Origin: DASRJG01 sp964647625
Lineage (GTDB): Bacteria > Acidobacteriota > Polarisedimenticolia > Polarisedimenticolales > DASRJG01
Length of the DNA: 64,000 nucleotides
Reading direction: 5' to 3'
NCBI GenBank assembly: GCA_964647625.1
Contig: CAZYHZ010000015.1
Span: 1 to 64,000 of the forward strand
Made by a program: the position numbers and the translations under genes
Notes under the pieces: generated by a model
What the model was told of the DNA's origin: nothing
The model's input: the letters and a program-made list of their open reading frames with translations, nothing else
Databases searched by the model: none
Shown: positions 8,625-17,294 of the stretch, piece by piece
Layout: every line of letters starts with the position of its first letter
How positions within the stretch are numbered: the first letter of the stretch is position 1

Positions 8625-9608
8625 CTAGAGCCTCTCGACGATGCGCAGCTTCGCGCTGCGCGATCGGGGGTTCGATCGGACTTCGGCCTCGCCCGCGATG
8701 ATCGGGCGCCCGGTGATCGTCTTAACGACGTCCACGCGGCCGCAGCCGCACACCGGAAGCTCCGGCGGGCAGATGCACCGGTGCGCAAGAGCGTGCATCG
8801 TCGTCTTGACCGCACGGTCCTCGAGAGAGTGGAACGAGATGACCGCCAGCCGCCCGCCGCGGCGCAGGAGCGAGACCGCGCCCTCGATGAACGCCGGAAT
8901 CTCCTCGATCTCGCGGTTCACGGCGATGCGCAGCGCCTGGAACGTCCGCGTCGCCGGATGGATCCGGAACCGGTGCGCCGCGGGGCCGGCGACCTTCTCG
9001 ACCAGCGCCGCGAGATGCGCCGTGGTCGCGATCGTTGCCACCGTCCGCTCTTTGACGATGGCGCGAGCGATCCGTCCGGCCAGCCGGTCTTCGCCCCAGG
9101 TCGAGATGATCTCTCTGAGATCTTCGACCGGAAGCTCTGCGACGAGGTCCGCCGCAGAAACTCCGCCGGACCCCGGGTCGATGCGCATGTCGAGCGGGCC
9201 GTCGGTCGAGAAGGCAAACCCGCGCGCCGGGTCGTCGAGCTGCACCGACGAGATGCCGAGATCCGCGAGCACGCCGTCGACCGCCGTCACACCCCGGCCG
9301 GCCAGGATCGCGGCGATGTCCCGATGGTCGCCGTGCAGCGCGGTGAATCGATCGCCGAACCGGGCGAGCCGCTCGCGCGCGAGCGTCAGCGCGGCCGGGT
9401 CACGATCGATGCCGATGACGCGTCCCGCCGGTCCGACGGCCTCGAGCATCGCCGCCGCATGGCCGCCCGGCCCGAGCGTCGCATCGACCAGGACCGCGCC
9501 GGGCGCGGGGCGGAGCCCGGAGACGGCCGCGCCGAGGAGCACCGATTCATGCCCGGCTCCCCGGGGCCTCATCGTCTTCTCGTGCCGCAATGCCGCTGCA
9601 AGCCGCAT
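8625..9608 (-). CDS. rsmH: RsmH, 16S rRNA (cytosine1402-N4)-methyltransferase
   Basis: SAM-dependent methyltransferase of 327 residues (older name MraW) that modifies C1402 in the ribosomal P site. The SAM-binding segment VDATLGPGGHA is followed by IGIDRDP. Later come GILADLGISS-like and FHSLEDRAVK motifs and the C-terminal NPRSRSAKLR signature. The ATG at 9606-9608 gives 15 nt to the mraZ stop. An internal ATG twelve codons later, just before GHESVLL, is an equally plausible start because many family members begin there. Second gene of the dcw operon. Confidence 0.96.
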   Translation of the reverse strand: MRLAAALRHEKTMRPRGAGHESVLLGAAVSGLRPAPGAVLVDATLGPGGHAAAMLEAVGPAGRVIGIDRDPAALTLARERLARFGDRFTALHGDHRDIAAILAGRGVTAVDGVLADLGISSVQLDDPARGFAFSTDGPLDMRIDPGSGGVSAADLVAELPVEDLREIISTWGEDRLAGRIARAIVKERTVATIATTAHLAALVEKVAGPAAHRFRIHPATRTFQALRIAVNREIEEIPAFIEGAVSLLRRGGRLAVISFHSLEDRAVKTTMHALAHRCICPPELPVCGCGRVDVVKTITGRPIIAGEAEVRSNPRSRSAKLRIVERL

Positions 9609-9623
9609 GTCCCGTCCTGATCC

Positions 9624-10064
9624 TCAGATCCCCAGATCCGAAAGCGCGCCCAGGTCGGCGTCCGTGAGCGGGTCGGTCTGGAGCCGCTCTTCGAACACGG
9701 ACCGGTTCCAAACTTCGAGAAAATCTTGCTGCCCCAAGACGACGACTTCAGCCCGGACGTCCGCTCGCTCACGGAGGAGCGGGTGAATCAGCACCCGGCC
9801 CTGCGCGTCCATCGGGCTCGTCTGGCCGAAGTAATTGACCGCGTTCTTGAACCGCATCACCGACGGGTTCAAGGATGAGGCCCTCGCCAAGCGCTCCTCG
9901 ATGCGTTGCCAGACGTCCATCGGATAGATGCGGACCGAATCTCCCCGGAGGCTCGTCACGAAGAACTCGGTGCCGAACTTCGGCTCGAGGAGCGAGCGGA
10001 AGACGGAAGGAAGCTTCAGCCGGCCCTTGTCGTCGATCTTTGCGAGTGAGTTTCCTCGCAACAT
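9624..10064 (-). CDS. mraZ: MraZ, transcriptional regulator of the dcw operon
   Basis: DNA-binding protein of 146 residues with two AbrB-like SpoVT repeats. The first contains LAKIDDKGRLKLP and the second SPMDAQGRVLIHP, the paired D-x-x-GR motifs of MraZ. Family members form ring oligomers that bind tandem GTGG-containing boxes in their own promoter, and three such boxes lie upstream at 10195-10220. An AAGGCGG ribosome-binding site precedes the ATG at 10062-10064. First gene of the nine-gene cluster and probably its autoregulator. Confidence 0.96.
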   Translation of the reverse strand: MLRGNSLAKIDDKGRLKLPSVFRSLLEPKFGTEFFVTSLRGDSVRIYPMDVWQRIEERLARASSLNPSVMRFKNAVNYFGQTSPMDAQGRVLIHPLLRERADVRAEVVVLGQQDFLEVWNRSVFEERLQTDPLTDADLGALSDLGI

Positions 10065-10194
10065 CGGTCCGCCTTCCTTCCGCCGGCCCGGAGAGAGCGG
10101 GGTTTGCGCGACCGTTCATCGCGCGCATAGCACCCTGCCTCTTGGATCCGTGCCGCCCGTGGGGGGTCAGCGTGTTCGAAGAAGGCGACTATGC

Positions 10195-10220
10195 CCACTT
10201 CACTCCACTTTTGACCACCA
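10195..10220 (-). promoter_or_regulatory. Three tandem MraZ boxes
   Basis: Read on the minus strand, the hexamers TGGTGG, AAGTGG and AAGTGG recur at exactly 10-bp intervals (forward 10215-10220, 10205-10210, 10195-10200). Three GTGG repeats in helical phase just below an mraZ promoter match the known MraZ operator layout. They cover the predicted transcription start, so binding should repress the cluster. Confidence 0.8.
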
Positions 10221-10225
10221 GGCGA

Positions 10226-10254
10226 ATCTTAGAGATCAGCTTTTGAGGTGTCAA
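10226..10254 (-). promoter_or_regulatory. Sigma70 promoter of the mraZ/dcw cluster
   Basis: On the minus strand a perfect TTGACA (-35, 10249-10254) is separated by 17 bp from TAAGAT (-10, 10226-10231). The start of transcription should fall near 10219, giving a leader of about 155 nt before mraZ. The rest of the gene-free 10065-10374 interval holds only the MraZ boxes and the terminator at 10316-10349. Confidence 0.85.
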
Positions 10255-10315
10255 TAGAAACGGACAGGAAATATATGGCGAATTCAGAGCGAAAGTCAAT
10301 CTCCGCCGCGCGTGC

Positions 10316-10349
10316 GAAAACAAAAAGCCCCGCCGGCATCGGCGGGGCT
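10316..10349 (-). terminator. Intrinsic terminator after the secreted-protein gene
   Basis: A perfect 10-bp stem (10326-10335 with 10340-10349, loop of four) is followed on the minus strand by TTTTTGTTTT. It lies 25 nt past the stop of the gene at 10375 and insulates the mraZ promoter from the operon upstream. Confidence 0.92.
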
Positions 10350-10374
10350 ATCCAATCGGAGCGGGAGGAACCGA

Positions 10375-11022
10375 TCAGGGGTTGGGGTTCGGCGAGGTGT
10401 CGCTGGTCAGCGGCTTGTTCTTGACGCCGACGAGTGGGGCGCCCAAGTCGGGACCGTCCTCGATGCCGTCTGCGTGGATCTCGCTCGCAATCGGAAGATC
10501 GACGAGGCCCGTGCCTCGCGGAGTGCGGAAGCCCACGATCAACCGATTGCCGAGGACGAGCAGCGATGGCGACGATGCGACCTCGACACCCGAGACCACC
10601 ACGGGAAGGGACCATTCCGTCGTTCCCGGCAGAAGCACGGACACTCCGATGCGCGACGGATTCGGCATCGAGTAGGCCAGGTACGCCGCACCGCTGGCGT
10701 CGAACGCGAGCGCGGGATCCGTCTCGTCGGCGCGATTGCCGCGGCCGAAGAACACGGGAGCGCCGAACATGGTGGAATCGGCTTCCCGCACCGAGACGGC
10801 GAGGTCGAACTCGCCTCCGGACCGGTAGGCCCACGCCGCAACGGAACGGCCCGTCGGACCGGTCAGCGTCAGGACCGGGCCGTCGATCTGCGCGACATGG
10901 TCGTGGACGGAAACGGGGTTGACCACCGAGGGGATCGAGGCCTTCGCGGCGGGCGCCGCGGCGGCCGATTTCGCGATCAACATCGCAATCGCGAGAGTCA
11001 GAATCGTTCGAGGCTTAAGCAT
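10375..11022 (-). CDS. Small secreted protein of unknown function
   Basis: Protein of 215 residues with a Sec signal peptide (hydrophobic stretch about 8-22 ending in an alanine run). The mature part is rich in beta-strand-forming residues, with short D-x-x-G turns and a segment like ETDPALAFDASGAAYLAYS, reminiscent of a single or partial beta-propeller blade (BNR-like). No catalytic motif is visible and I do not recognise the family. Its ATG overlaps the end of the XRE-TPR gene by 8 nt, so the two are co-translated, and a strong terminator follows. The tail is proline- and asparagine-rich. The link to the regulator is inferred from coupling alone. Confidence 0.75.
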   Translation of the reverse strand: MLKPRTILTLAIAMLIAKSAAAAPAAKASIPSVVNPVSVHDHVAQIDGPVLTLTGPTGRSVAAWAYRSGGEFDLAVSVREADSTMFGAPVFFGRGNRADETDPALAFDASGAAYLAYSMPNPSRIGVSVLLPGTTEWSLPVVVSGVEVASSPSLLVLGNRLIVGFRTPRGTGLVDLPIASEIHADGIEDGPDLGAPLVGVKNKPLTSDTSPNPNP

Positions 11023-12205
11023 CGCCGCGCCTCCTTTCCACGAAGGCGTCGAACTGCTCCACCTCCGGGAGGCGCCTCTCGAGGCTCGAGCGGAGGGCTT
11101 TGAGCCGACCGAACGCGATCTTTTCTCGAGTGGGATTGCCCTGTCCCTGCGCCATCTTCCATTCGTAGAACGCGTTGAAGAACAGGATGTCGGGGTACTT
11201 TTCGGGCGAGCCTGCCAAGGCGTCGGACTGGCGGAAGCAGGACTGCGCTTGATCCTGCTCGTGCGCCCGGAAGTGCGCTTCGCCCAAGTTGCTCCAGGCC
11301 TGCGCTTCCATGCGTCGGAGTCCCGCGGCCTTGGCCTCGGCCAGCGCCGCGCGCAACAGCCTGACGCCTTCTTTCATCTTGCCCAGGGCGACGTAGCAGT
11401 CGCCGACGTTGATCCGGACGCGGATCCCTTCGTTTTGCTGGTCGCCGCACGCGTCGTAAATCGCGGCAGCCTCCCGATAACGATCGATCGCGAGGAGGTG
11501 CTGCTTCTTCTCGGCGAACACGCGGGCCACCGTATGGAGAGCCCGCGCCGCCAAGAGGCTCAAGCCTTCGGCTTTCGCGATCGCAAGGGCTTTTTCCGAC
11601 TCGAACTCGGCGAGCATCAGATCGCCTTGATCGGCGTGCAGGTTGGCGAGAATGAGAAGCGCTCTCGCGGTCAGCGCGGGTGAGAGCGAGTGTGCGGAGC
11701 GCAATGCGTGCCGCAGCTCTTGTTCGGCCAGTGCGAGCTTGCCGAGCCGCGAGAGCGCCATCGCCAGGTTGATGCGCGTCTGAGTGGCCAGCTCGACGCC
11801 GTCCCCTTCCGAGACGCCGTCCTGGAGCTGATCGAGCGCGAAATCGTAGTAGGCGAACGCCTGACCGTACGCGCCGGCCTTCAGCGCCGAATTGCCTTCG
11901 TTCACCAACTCGGAAGGTGCCCCCGTCGCCGGCTTCAACGCCTCGGTCGTTTCGAGATCGACGACGTCGGAAAAGGCCTGCACGGAGACGTTGAACACGC
12001 TGGCGAGCACGCGCAGCTTGTCGAACGACGGATAACAGATGCCCTTCTCGTATCTGGACAGCTGCGAGTTGTCGATCTCGCCGCCTTCGGCCCGCGCGCG
12101 CTCTTCGACCCGGCGCAGCGAGTAGCCGTAACCGACCCTCAGGCGGCGGAGATAACTCCCCAGCCTTACACTGCCCTTGAGAGCGCCCTCCGCTTGAGCC
12201 ACCAT
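11015..12205 (-). CDS. XRE-family HTH regulator with TPR domain
   Basis: Protein of 396 residues. An N-terminal XRE helix-turn-helix at about residues 10-75 includes LRRLRVGYGYSLRRVEE and NSQLSRYEKGICYPSF. The rest, from about 105 to 365, is a run of TPR-like helical pairs with the A-x-x-x-G/A-x-Y/F pattern. The plan resembles peptide-responsive RRNPP-type or soil-bacterial XRE-TPR regulators, but no ligand can be named. The ATG at 12203-12205 is chosen over upstream in-frame starts because GGAAGGGGGG lies five bases before it. It forms an operon with the small secreted protein and is divergent from the histidine kinase gene. Confidence 0.85.
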   Translation of the reverse strand: MVAQAEGALKGSVRLGSYLRRLRVGYGYSLRRVEERARAEGGEIDNSQLSRYEKGICYPSFDKLRVLASVFNVSVQAFSDVVDLETTEALKPATGAPSELVNEGNSALKAGAYGQAFAYYDFALDQLQDGVSEGDGVELATQTRINLAMALSRLGKLALAEQELRHALRSAHSLSPALTARALLILANLHADQGDLMLAEFESEKALAIAKAEGLSLLAARALHTVARVFAEKKQHLLAIDRYREAAAIYDACGDQQNEGIRVRINVGDCYVALGKMKEGVRLLRAALAEAKAAGLRRMEAQAWSNLGEAHFRAHEQDQAQSCFRQSDALAGSPEKYPDILFFNAFYEWKMAQGQGNPTREKIAFGRLKALRSSLERRLPEVEQFDAFVERRRGDA

Positions 12206-12321
12206 GGCGTCCCCCCTTCCAAGACCTCGGTCTAGCAACCCGATTGAAGTTTACTCCGTAAGTCCTAGGTCCGCAGTGAGTTTCCGCGCAACCCCGGCTC
12301 CCGGCAAGCGCGGGAATCGAC

Positions 12322-12372
12322 CCGCAGCAACCGCTGCGGTGATTTTGCAGCGAGGTTGGAACCTCTTACAAT
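12322..12372 (+). promoter_or_regulatory. Divergent control region: promoter with embedded inverted repeats
   Basis: TTGCAG (12345-12350) and TACAAT (12367-12372), 16 bp apart, form a plausible sigma70 promoter for the histidine kinase. The spacer holds a perfect dyad with arms GAGGTT/AACCTC around GG (12352-12365). A second perfect dyad with 7-bp arms CCGCAGC/GCTGCGG lies just upstream (12322-12339). The dyads look like operators; the divergently encoded XRE protein is one candidate binder. Confidence 0.5.
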
Positions 12373-12382
12373 GCGGCCGCCC

Positions 12383-13699
12383 ATGGCTCGCGGCATCGGA
12401 CGAAACGGGCTCTTGGTCTCGCCGGGCAGCGGCGAAACCGTCCGTGCGTTCACAATTTTCGCCGTATTGCTTGCTATTTTGATTTGGGCGGCGCACTGGA
12501 CGGCCTACCAGGACATGAGCCAGATTGGGCGGCGGCTGTCGGTCAGCCGCGCCCGCGCCGAGGCGCAGCAAGTGGCAAATGCCGTCGCCGCTGCCGGTCG
12601 GGGCCCGACCGGGATCGACTTCTACAAGCTCCGGATGAACCGAGGCGAGCTCGAGCGCTACCTCGCCGAGAGGCTGGCCCAGCGACCGGACCTTCGATTC
12701 ATCAACGTGGTCGATCGCTTCGGCGCCCCGGTCGCATCGGTTCCGCGGGACGTGGATCCGGCGTCCGCCGGGACGCTCACCGCCCGGGTCGGGCTGGTGG
12801 CTTCGGGTGCTCCGCAAGGGGAAGTGCGCGTCGGCGTCTCGAGCGAGTCGATCGATCGCGAAGTCGAAGGGCTCCGGCGGGCGCTCAGGATCAAGGTCGC
12901 CCTCGTGGCGGCGCTGGGGGTGAGCCTACTCAGCGTCGGGCTGTTCTACTCCTTGCATCTGATTCACAAGAATCGCTTGCTGGAGCAGCAGAAGCAATCG
13001 TCGGAGCGGGCCGCTTATCGCGTGAACTTGGGCTCGGGCTTGGCGCACGAGATCCGGAATCCGCTCAACTCGATGAACATGAACTTGCAGATGCTCGAAG
13101 AGGAGCTCCAGGGGATTCCGGACATCGACGGCGACAACATCGAGATGCTCCGGTCGATGCAGTCGGAGATCAAGCGGATCGCCAACCTCATCGACATGTT
13201 CCTCCAGTACGCCAGGCCGTCCACGCCGCAGTTCGCCGTCAAGGACCTGAACGAGGTCCTGGCGGCGACCGCGCGGTTCCTCCAGGCGGACTTCCGCCAG
13301 AGCGGCATCGAGCTGAGCCTCGACCTCGAGCCGCTCCTTCCGTCCGTGGAGATCGATGAAGCGCAGCTCCGTCAGGCGCTGCTCAACATCGTGGGAAACG
13401 CCCGGCAGGTCACCTCGCCCGGAGGCCGCGTACGGCTGGCCTCTCGTGCGGGGGTCGGCGGGGAGGTCGTGATCGAAATCGGCGACACAGGACCCGGCAT
13501 GCCGCCCGAGATCGTCGAGAAGATCTTCGATCCGTTCTTCTCCAAGCGCGCCGGGGGGACGGGGCTCGGACTCGCGATCGCGCGCCAGATGGTCGAGAAC
13601 CACCGCGGCCACATCGACGTCGACAGCGTCGTCGGCAAAGGAACGAACTTCCGGATCCGGCTGCCCCGGCGTCACGACCGAGTGGGCGGCGGCCGGTGA
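12383..13699 (+). CDS. Membrane sensor histidine kinase
   Basis: Protein of about 438 residues with two membrane helices (about 22-40 and 163-187) enclosing a periplasmic sensor region of about 120 residues. A HisKA segment follows with the phospho-accepting His in LAHEIRNPLNS. The HATPase domain has an N box, the G1 motif DTGPGMP and FDPFFSKRAGGTGLGLAIA. This is the NtrB-like class that usually partners sigma54-activating regulators, and such a gene follows two genes later. ATG 12383 is preferred because the predicted promoter ends at 12372; ATG 12371 is the alternative. The stop overlaps ligA by four bases (GTGA). Confidence 0.93.
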   Translation: MARGIGRNGLLVSPGSGETVRAFTIFAVLLAILIWAAHWTAYQDMSQIGRRLSVSRARAEAQQVANAVAAAGRGPTGIDFYKLRMNRGELERYLAERLAQRPDLRFINVVDRFGAPVASVPRDVDPASAGTLTARVGLVASGAPQGEVRVGVSSESIDREVEGLRRALRIKVALVAALGVSLLSVGLFYSLHLIHKNRLLEQQKQSSERAAYRVNLGSGLAHEIRNPLNSMNMNLQMLEEELQGIPDIDGDNIEMLRSMQSEIKRIANLIDMFLQYARPSTPQFAVKDLNEVLAATARFLQADFRQSGIELSLDLEPLLPSVEIDEAQLRQALLNIVGNARQVTSPGGRVRLASRAGVGGEVVIEIGDTGPGMPPEIVEKIFDPFFSKRAGGTGLGLAIARQMVENHRGHIDVDSVVGKGTNFRIRLPRRHDRVGGGR

Positions 13700-15738
13700 G
13701 CGGCGGCAACGGCAAGGGGGCCGCGCGCGCCGCGGAGCTTCGCGCGCTGATCGCGCATCACCGCCGCAGGTACTACCAGGACGATGCGCCGGAAATCTCG
13801 GACGCCGACTACGACGCCCTCGAGCGGGAGCTGCGCGAGATCGAAGCGCGGCATCCGGAGCTGCGCACCGAGGATTCCGCCAGCGTGACGGTCGGGGGCG
13901 AGCCCTCGGCCGCCTTCGCCAACGTTCCCCATCGCACGCCGCTGCTCTCGCTCGACAACGCCTACTCCGAAGACGAGCTGCGCGCGTGGAACGAGAGGCT
14001 TCAGCGGGCGGTCGGCCGGGCCGTCGAAGGGTACGTCGTCGAGCCGAAGATCGACGGCATGTCGATCGCCGTGCGCTACACGAACGGAACGCTCGAGCGG
14101 GCGCTCACGCGCGGAAACGGCGTCGTCGGGGAGGACGTGACCGAAAACGTCCGTACCATCCGCTCGATCCCGCGCACCCTGACAGACGCTCCTCCGTTCC
14201 TCGAGGTGCGCGGCGAGCTGTTCATGCCGCTTCCGTCGTTTCGCGCTCTCAACGAATCGAGGCAAGCGGAGGGGCTGGCGCCATTCGCCAACCCCCGGAA
14301 TGCGACCTCCGGATCGGTGCGGCTTCTGGACGCCTCGATCACCGCGTCGCGGAACCTGGCCGCGTTCTTCTACGCGATCGGCGACCTGGAGGGCGGGGAC
14401 GTTCCGAAGACCCACGCTGGGGAGCTCCGGGCGCTCGAGCACGCGGGGCTCCGGGTCAATCCGCTGAATGCGCCGTGCCGGACGCTGGAGGAGGTTCTGG
14501 CCGCCATCGAGTCGATCCGGCGGGCGCGCGCGGGGCTCGACTACGTGATCGACGGCGCCGTCGTGAAGGTCGATGACGTCGAGATTCAGCGCCGGGCCGG
14601 ATCGACGAGCAAGTTTCCGCGCTGGGCGATCGCATTCAAGTACCCGCCCGAGCAAGCGCGCACTCGCGTCCGCGCGATCACCGTCCAGGTCGGACGGACC
14701 GGCGCTCTGACTCCCGTGGCGGACCTCGAGCCAGTGCTCCTCGCGGGCACGACCGTGTCGCGGGCGACCCTTCACAACGAAGACGAGGTCGCGCGCAAGG
14801 ACGTGCGCGTGGGCGACACCGTCGTCATCGAGAAGGCGGGCGAGATCATTCCGCAGGTGATGCGGGTCGTGGTCGAAGACCGGCCAGAGGGCGCGATGCC
14901 GTTCGTCATGCCGGCCACGTGCCCGGCGTGCGGCTCGGCCGCGGTGCGGGAAGAAGGGGAGGTCGCCAGCCGGTGCACCGGGGCGTCGTGCCCGGCGAAG
15001 CGGCGCGAGGCGCTCCTCCATTTCGCCTCGCGACCCGGGATGGACATTCAGGGACTGGGCGAGGCGCTCGTCGATCAGCTCCTCGCCAAGGAGATCGTCC
15101 GCGACGTGGCCGACCTCTACGGGCTTTCGGCCGACACGCTCGCCGAGCTCGAGCGGATGGGAGCCAAATCCGCCGCCAACGTCATCGGCGAGATCGAATC
15201 CTCGAAGTCGCGGCCCCTGCACCGGCTCCTCTACGGGCTGGGGATCCGCCACGTCGGCGAGCGCGCCGCGAAGATCCTGGCGTCGTCCTTCGGCTCGCTG
15301 CCGGCCCTCGAGAGCGCTCCCGAAGAGGCGCTCGAAGCAACCGCCGAGATCGGCCCGAAGACGGCCCAGGCGGTCCGCACGTTCTTCGACCAGCAGCTGA
15401 ACCGCGAGCTCGTCTCGCGGTTGACGTCGGCCGGGGTGCGCGTGGTGGCTGCCCCCGAGGAGCGGACGCAGGCCCCCGAGGGGGCGTCGCCGTTCTCGGG
15501 AAAGACGGTCGTTCTGACCGGGGCGCTCCCGGGCATGTCGCGCGACGACGCGAAGGCTCGCATCGAGGCGCTGGGTGGCCGGATCGCGGGCTCGGTCAGC
15601 AAGAAGACCGATTTCGTCGTCGCGGGAGAGGACGCCGGGGCGAAGCTCGCGAAGGCCGCCGCGCTCGGGATCCGGATCGTCGACCCGGCCGAATTCGCGT
15701 CGATGCTGGCTGATACAATCGTCGACCGGGATGAGTGA
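13696..15738 (+). CDS. ligA: NAD-dependent DNA ligase LigA
   Basis: Seals nicks during replication and repair using NAD+. The 680-residue length is normal. An N-terminal Ia domain leads to the adenylation site EPKIDGMS with Lys118. Next come an OB fold, the four-cysteine zinc finger (CPACG and CTGASC) near residues 410-435, helix-hairpin-helix repeats and a C-terminal BRCT domain from about 598 to 675. The GTG start overlaps the histidine kinase stop, and its own stop overlaps the next regulator by 8 nt. A replication enzyme is therefore embedded in a two-component operon. Confidence 0.98.
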   Translation: MSGGNGKGAARAAELRALIAHHRRRYYQDDAPEISDADYDALERELREIEARHPELRTEDSASVTVGGEPSAAFANVPHRTPLLSLDNAYSEDELRAWNERLQRAVGRAVEGYVVEPKIDGMSIAVRYTNGTLERALTRGNGVVGEDVTENVRTIRSIPRTLTDAPPFLEVRGELFMPLPSFRALNESRQAEGLAPFANPRNATSGSVRLLDASITASRNLAAFFYAIGDLEGGDVPKTHAGELRALEHAGLRVNPLNAPCRTLEEVLAAIESIRRARAGLDYVIDGAVVKVDDVEIQRRAGSTSKFPRWAIAFKYPPEQARTRVRAITVQVGRTGALTPVADLEPVLLAGTTVSRATLHNEDEVARKDVRVGDTVVIEKAGEIIPQVMRVVVEDRPEGAMPFVMPATCPACGSAAVREEGEVASRCTGASCPAKRREALLHFASRPGMDIQGLGEALVDQLLAKEIVRDVADLYGLSADTLAELERMGAKSAANVIGEIESSKSRPLHRLLYGLGIRHVGERAAKILASSFGSLPALESAPEEALEATAEIGPKTAQAVRTFFDQQLNRELVSRLTSAGVRVVAAPEERTQAPEGASPFSGKTVVLTGALPGMSRDDAKARIEALGGRIAGSVSKKTDFVVAGEDAGAKLAKAAALGIRIVDPAEFASMLADTIVDRDE

Positions 15739-17143
15739 AGACGTTCACATCGTCGTCATCGAAGATGAGACCGCCAATCGCGAGAGCTACCAGCGCGCGC
15801 TCTCCAAGATCGGTTACCGCGTCGCCGCCTTCGCGTCGGCGGCCCCGGCCCTCGAGCACCTGCGCGCGCATCGCGACGTGGTCCTGGTCATCACCGACCT
15901 GATGATGCCGGGCACGGACGGCTTCGGCGTGCTCGACGCCGCCCGCGAGATCGACCGGGAGATCGGCATCCTGATGATCACCGGCCACGGCTCGGTCGAA
16001 TCCGCGGTCGACGCGATGAAGCGCGGCGCGGACGACTACCTGACGAAGCCGGTCGATCTGTTCGAGCTGCGCAAGCGCGCGTCGGCCATCATCGAGAAGC
16101 GCGTGCTCTCGCGGCGCGTGCTCGAGCTCGAAAGCCGCCTCGGCGAGAAGTTCGGAAAGTTGATCAGCCATTCGAAGCCGATGGAGGCGCTGTTCCGCCA
16201 GATGGAGATGGTCGCTCCCACGCGATCGAACGTGCTGATCGTCGGGGAGTCCGGCACCGGCAAAGAGCTCGTCGCAAACGCTCTGCACGACAACTCGCCG
16301 CGGCACGAGGGGCGGTTCCTGCCGATCAACTGCGCCGCGATCCCGTCCGAGATCCTGGAATCCGAGCTGTTCGGCCACGAGCGCGGCTCGTTCACCGGGG
16401 CGACGGGCCGGAAGATCGGCAAGTTCGAGCTGGCCGACAAGGGAACGCTCTTCCTCGACGAGATCGGCGAGCTTCCGCTCGAGATGCAGGTCAAGCTGCT
16501 CCGCGTGCTCGAAACGCGCGAGTTCATGCGGGTCGGCGGCAACGAGACGATCAAGGTCGACATCCGGCTGATCGCGGCGACCAACGCCGATCTCGAGGTC
16601 GCGGTCGAGCGCGGCACGTTCCGCAACGACCTCTACTACCGGTTGAAGGTCGTCACGCTGCGCATCCCGGCACTGCGGGAGCGGCGCGAGGACATTCCGC
16701 TGCTCGCGAATCATTTCCTCGCGATGTTCGGCCGTGAGAACGATCGTGAGGGGCTGCGCTTCGCGCCCGACGCCATGCGCGCGATGGTCAACGCGCCGTG
16801 GGAAGGAAACGTCCGCGAGCTTCGCAACGTCGTGGAGAGCCTGGTGGTGCTGACGCCGACTCTCGAGATCCGGCTCCAGGACCTGCCGGAAGAGCTCCGC
16901 CGCTTCGCGCTCGGCGAGTTCGTCCCCGACGCGGTAGCCGCACCCGGGCCAGCGGCCCCGGCGCCGGGGCCCGCGGCACCGCTCACCATGGACGAGATCG
17001 AGAGGCGGGCGATCCTCGATGCGCTCGAGCGCACCGGCGGGAACCGCACGCAGGCGGCCGAGATGCTGGGGATCGGCCTTCGCACGCTGCAGCGAAAGCT
17101 CAAGGAATACCGGCTCGCGGGCTTCGCGGAGTCCGGCCCGTGA
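15731..17143 (+). CDS. NtrC-type sigma54-dependent response regulator
   Basis: Regulator of 470 residues. The receiver domain has phospho-acceptor Asp56 and Lys106. The AAA+ domain carries Walker A GESGTGKE at 172-179 and the sigma54-contacting loop GSFTGA at 219-224, a Ser variant of GAFTGA. A Pro/Ala linker of about 25 residues precedes a Fis-type helix-turn-helix with GNRTQAAEMLGIGLRTLQRKL. It should open sigma54 promoters when phosphorylated, probably by the kinase encoded two genes upstream. A good sigma54 promoter lies 120 bp downstream. The start at ATG 15731 overlaps ligA. Confidence 0.95.
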   Translation: MSEDVHIVVIEDETANRESYQRALSKIGYRVAAFASAAPALEHLRAHRDVVLVITDLMMPGTDGFGVLDAAREIDREIGILMITGHGSVESAVDAMKRGADDYLTKPVDLFELRKRASAIIEKRVLSRRVLELESRLGEKFGKLISHSKPMEALFRQMEMVAPTRSNVLIVGESGTGKELVANALHDNSPRHEGRFLPINCAAIPSEILESELFGHERGSFTGATGRKIGKFELADKGTLFLDEIGELPLEMQVKLLRVLETREFMRVGGNETIKVDIRLIAATNADLEVAVERGTFRNDLYYRLKVVTLRIPALRERREDIPLLANHFLAMFGRENDREGLRFAPDAMRAMVNAPWEGNVRELRNVVESLVVLTPTLEIRLQDLPEELRRFALGEFVPDAVAAPGPAAPAPGPAAPLTMDEIERRAILDALERTGGNRTQAAEMLGIGLRTLQRKLKEYRLAGFAESGP

Positions 17144-17190
17144 CGGTCCCCCAGGCGGTCAAACCGACGGGGAACGGCGCTGCGGGCGCC

Positions 17191-17243
17191 ACTTTGGCGC
17201 AAGCCGCCGCCGCGATGTGCCCCAAAGTAGGGATTTTTTCGAG
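17191..17243 (+). repeat. Inverted repeat upstream of the sigma54 promoter
   Basis: Arms ACTTTGG (17191-17197) and CCAAAGT (17222-17228) are perfect complements and can be extended past one mismatch by GCA/TGC. The feature sits 60-100 bp above the predicted sigma54 start, where an NtrC-family enhancer site would be expected. Because a T6 run follows at 17234-17239 it could instead terminate the upstream operon. Confidence 0.5.
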
Positions 17244-17263
17244 CGAACTCATCGGAAGTGCCC

Positions 17264-17277
17264 GGCACGGCATTTGC
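17264..17277 (+). promoter_or_regulatory. Sigma54 (-24/-12) promoter
   Basis: GGCAC, five bases, TTGC matches the conserved core of the sigma54 consensus with the invariant GG and GC dinucleotides at the right distance. Transcription would begin near 17289, six bases before the start codon of the receiver gene. The gene just upstream encodes a sigma54 activator, which supports function. Confidence 0.75.
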
Positions 17278-17294
17278 CCTTTAGAGATCCCGGC

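Noticed and set aside
12242..12262. TTAC/GTAA dyad near the XRE gene start as an operator
   Set aside because: Arms of only four bases are too short to distinguish from chance.
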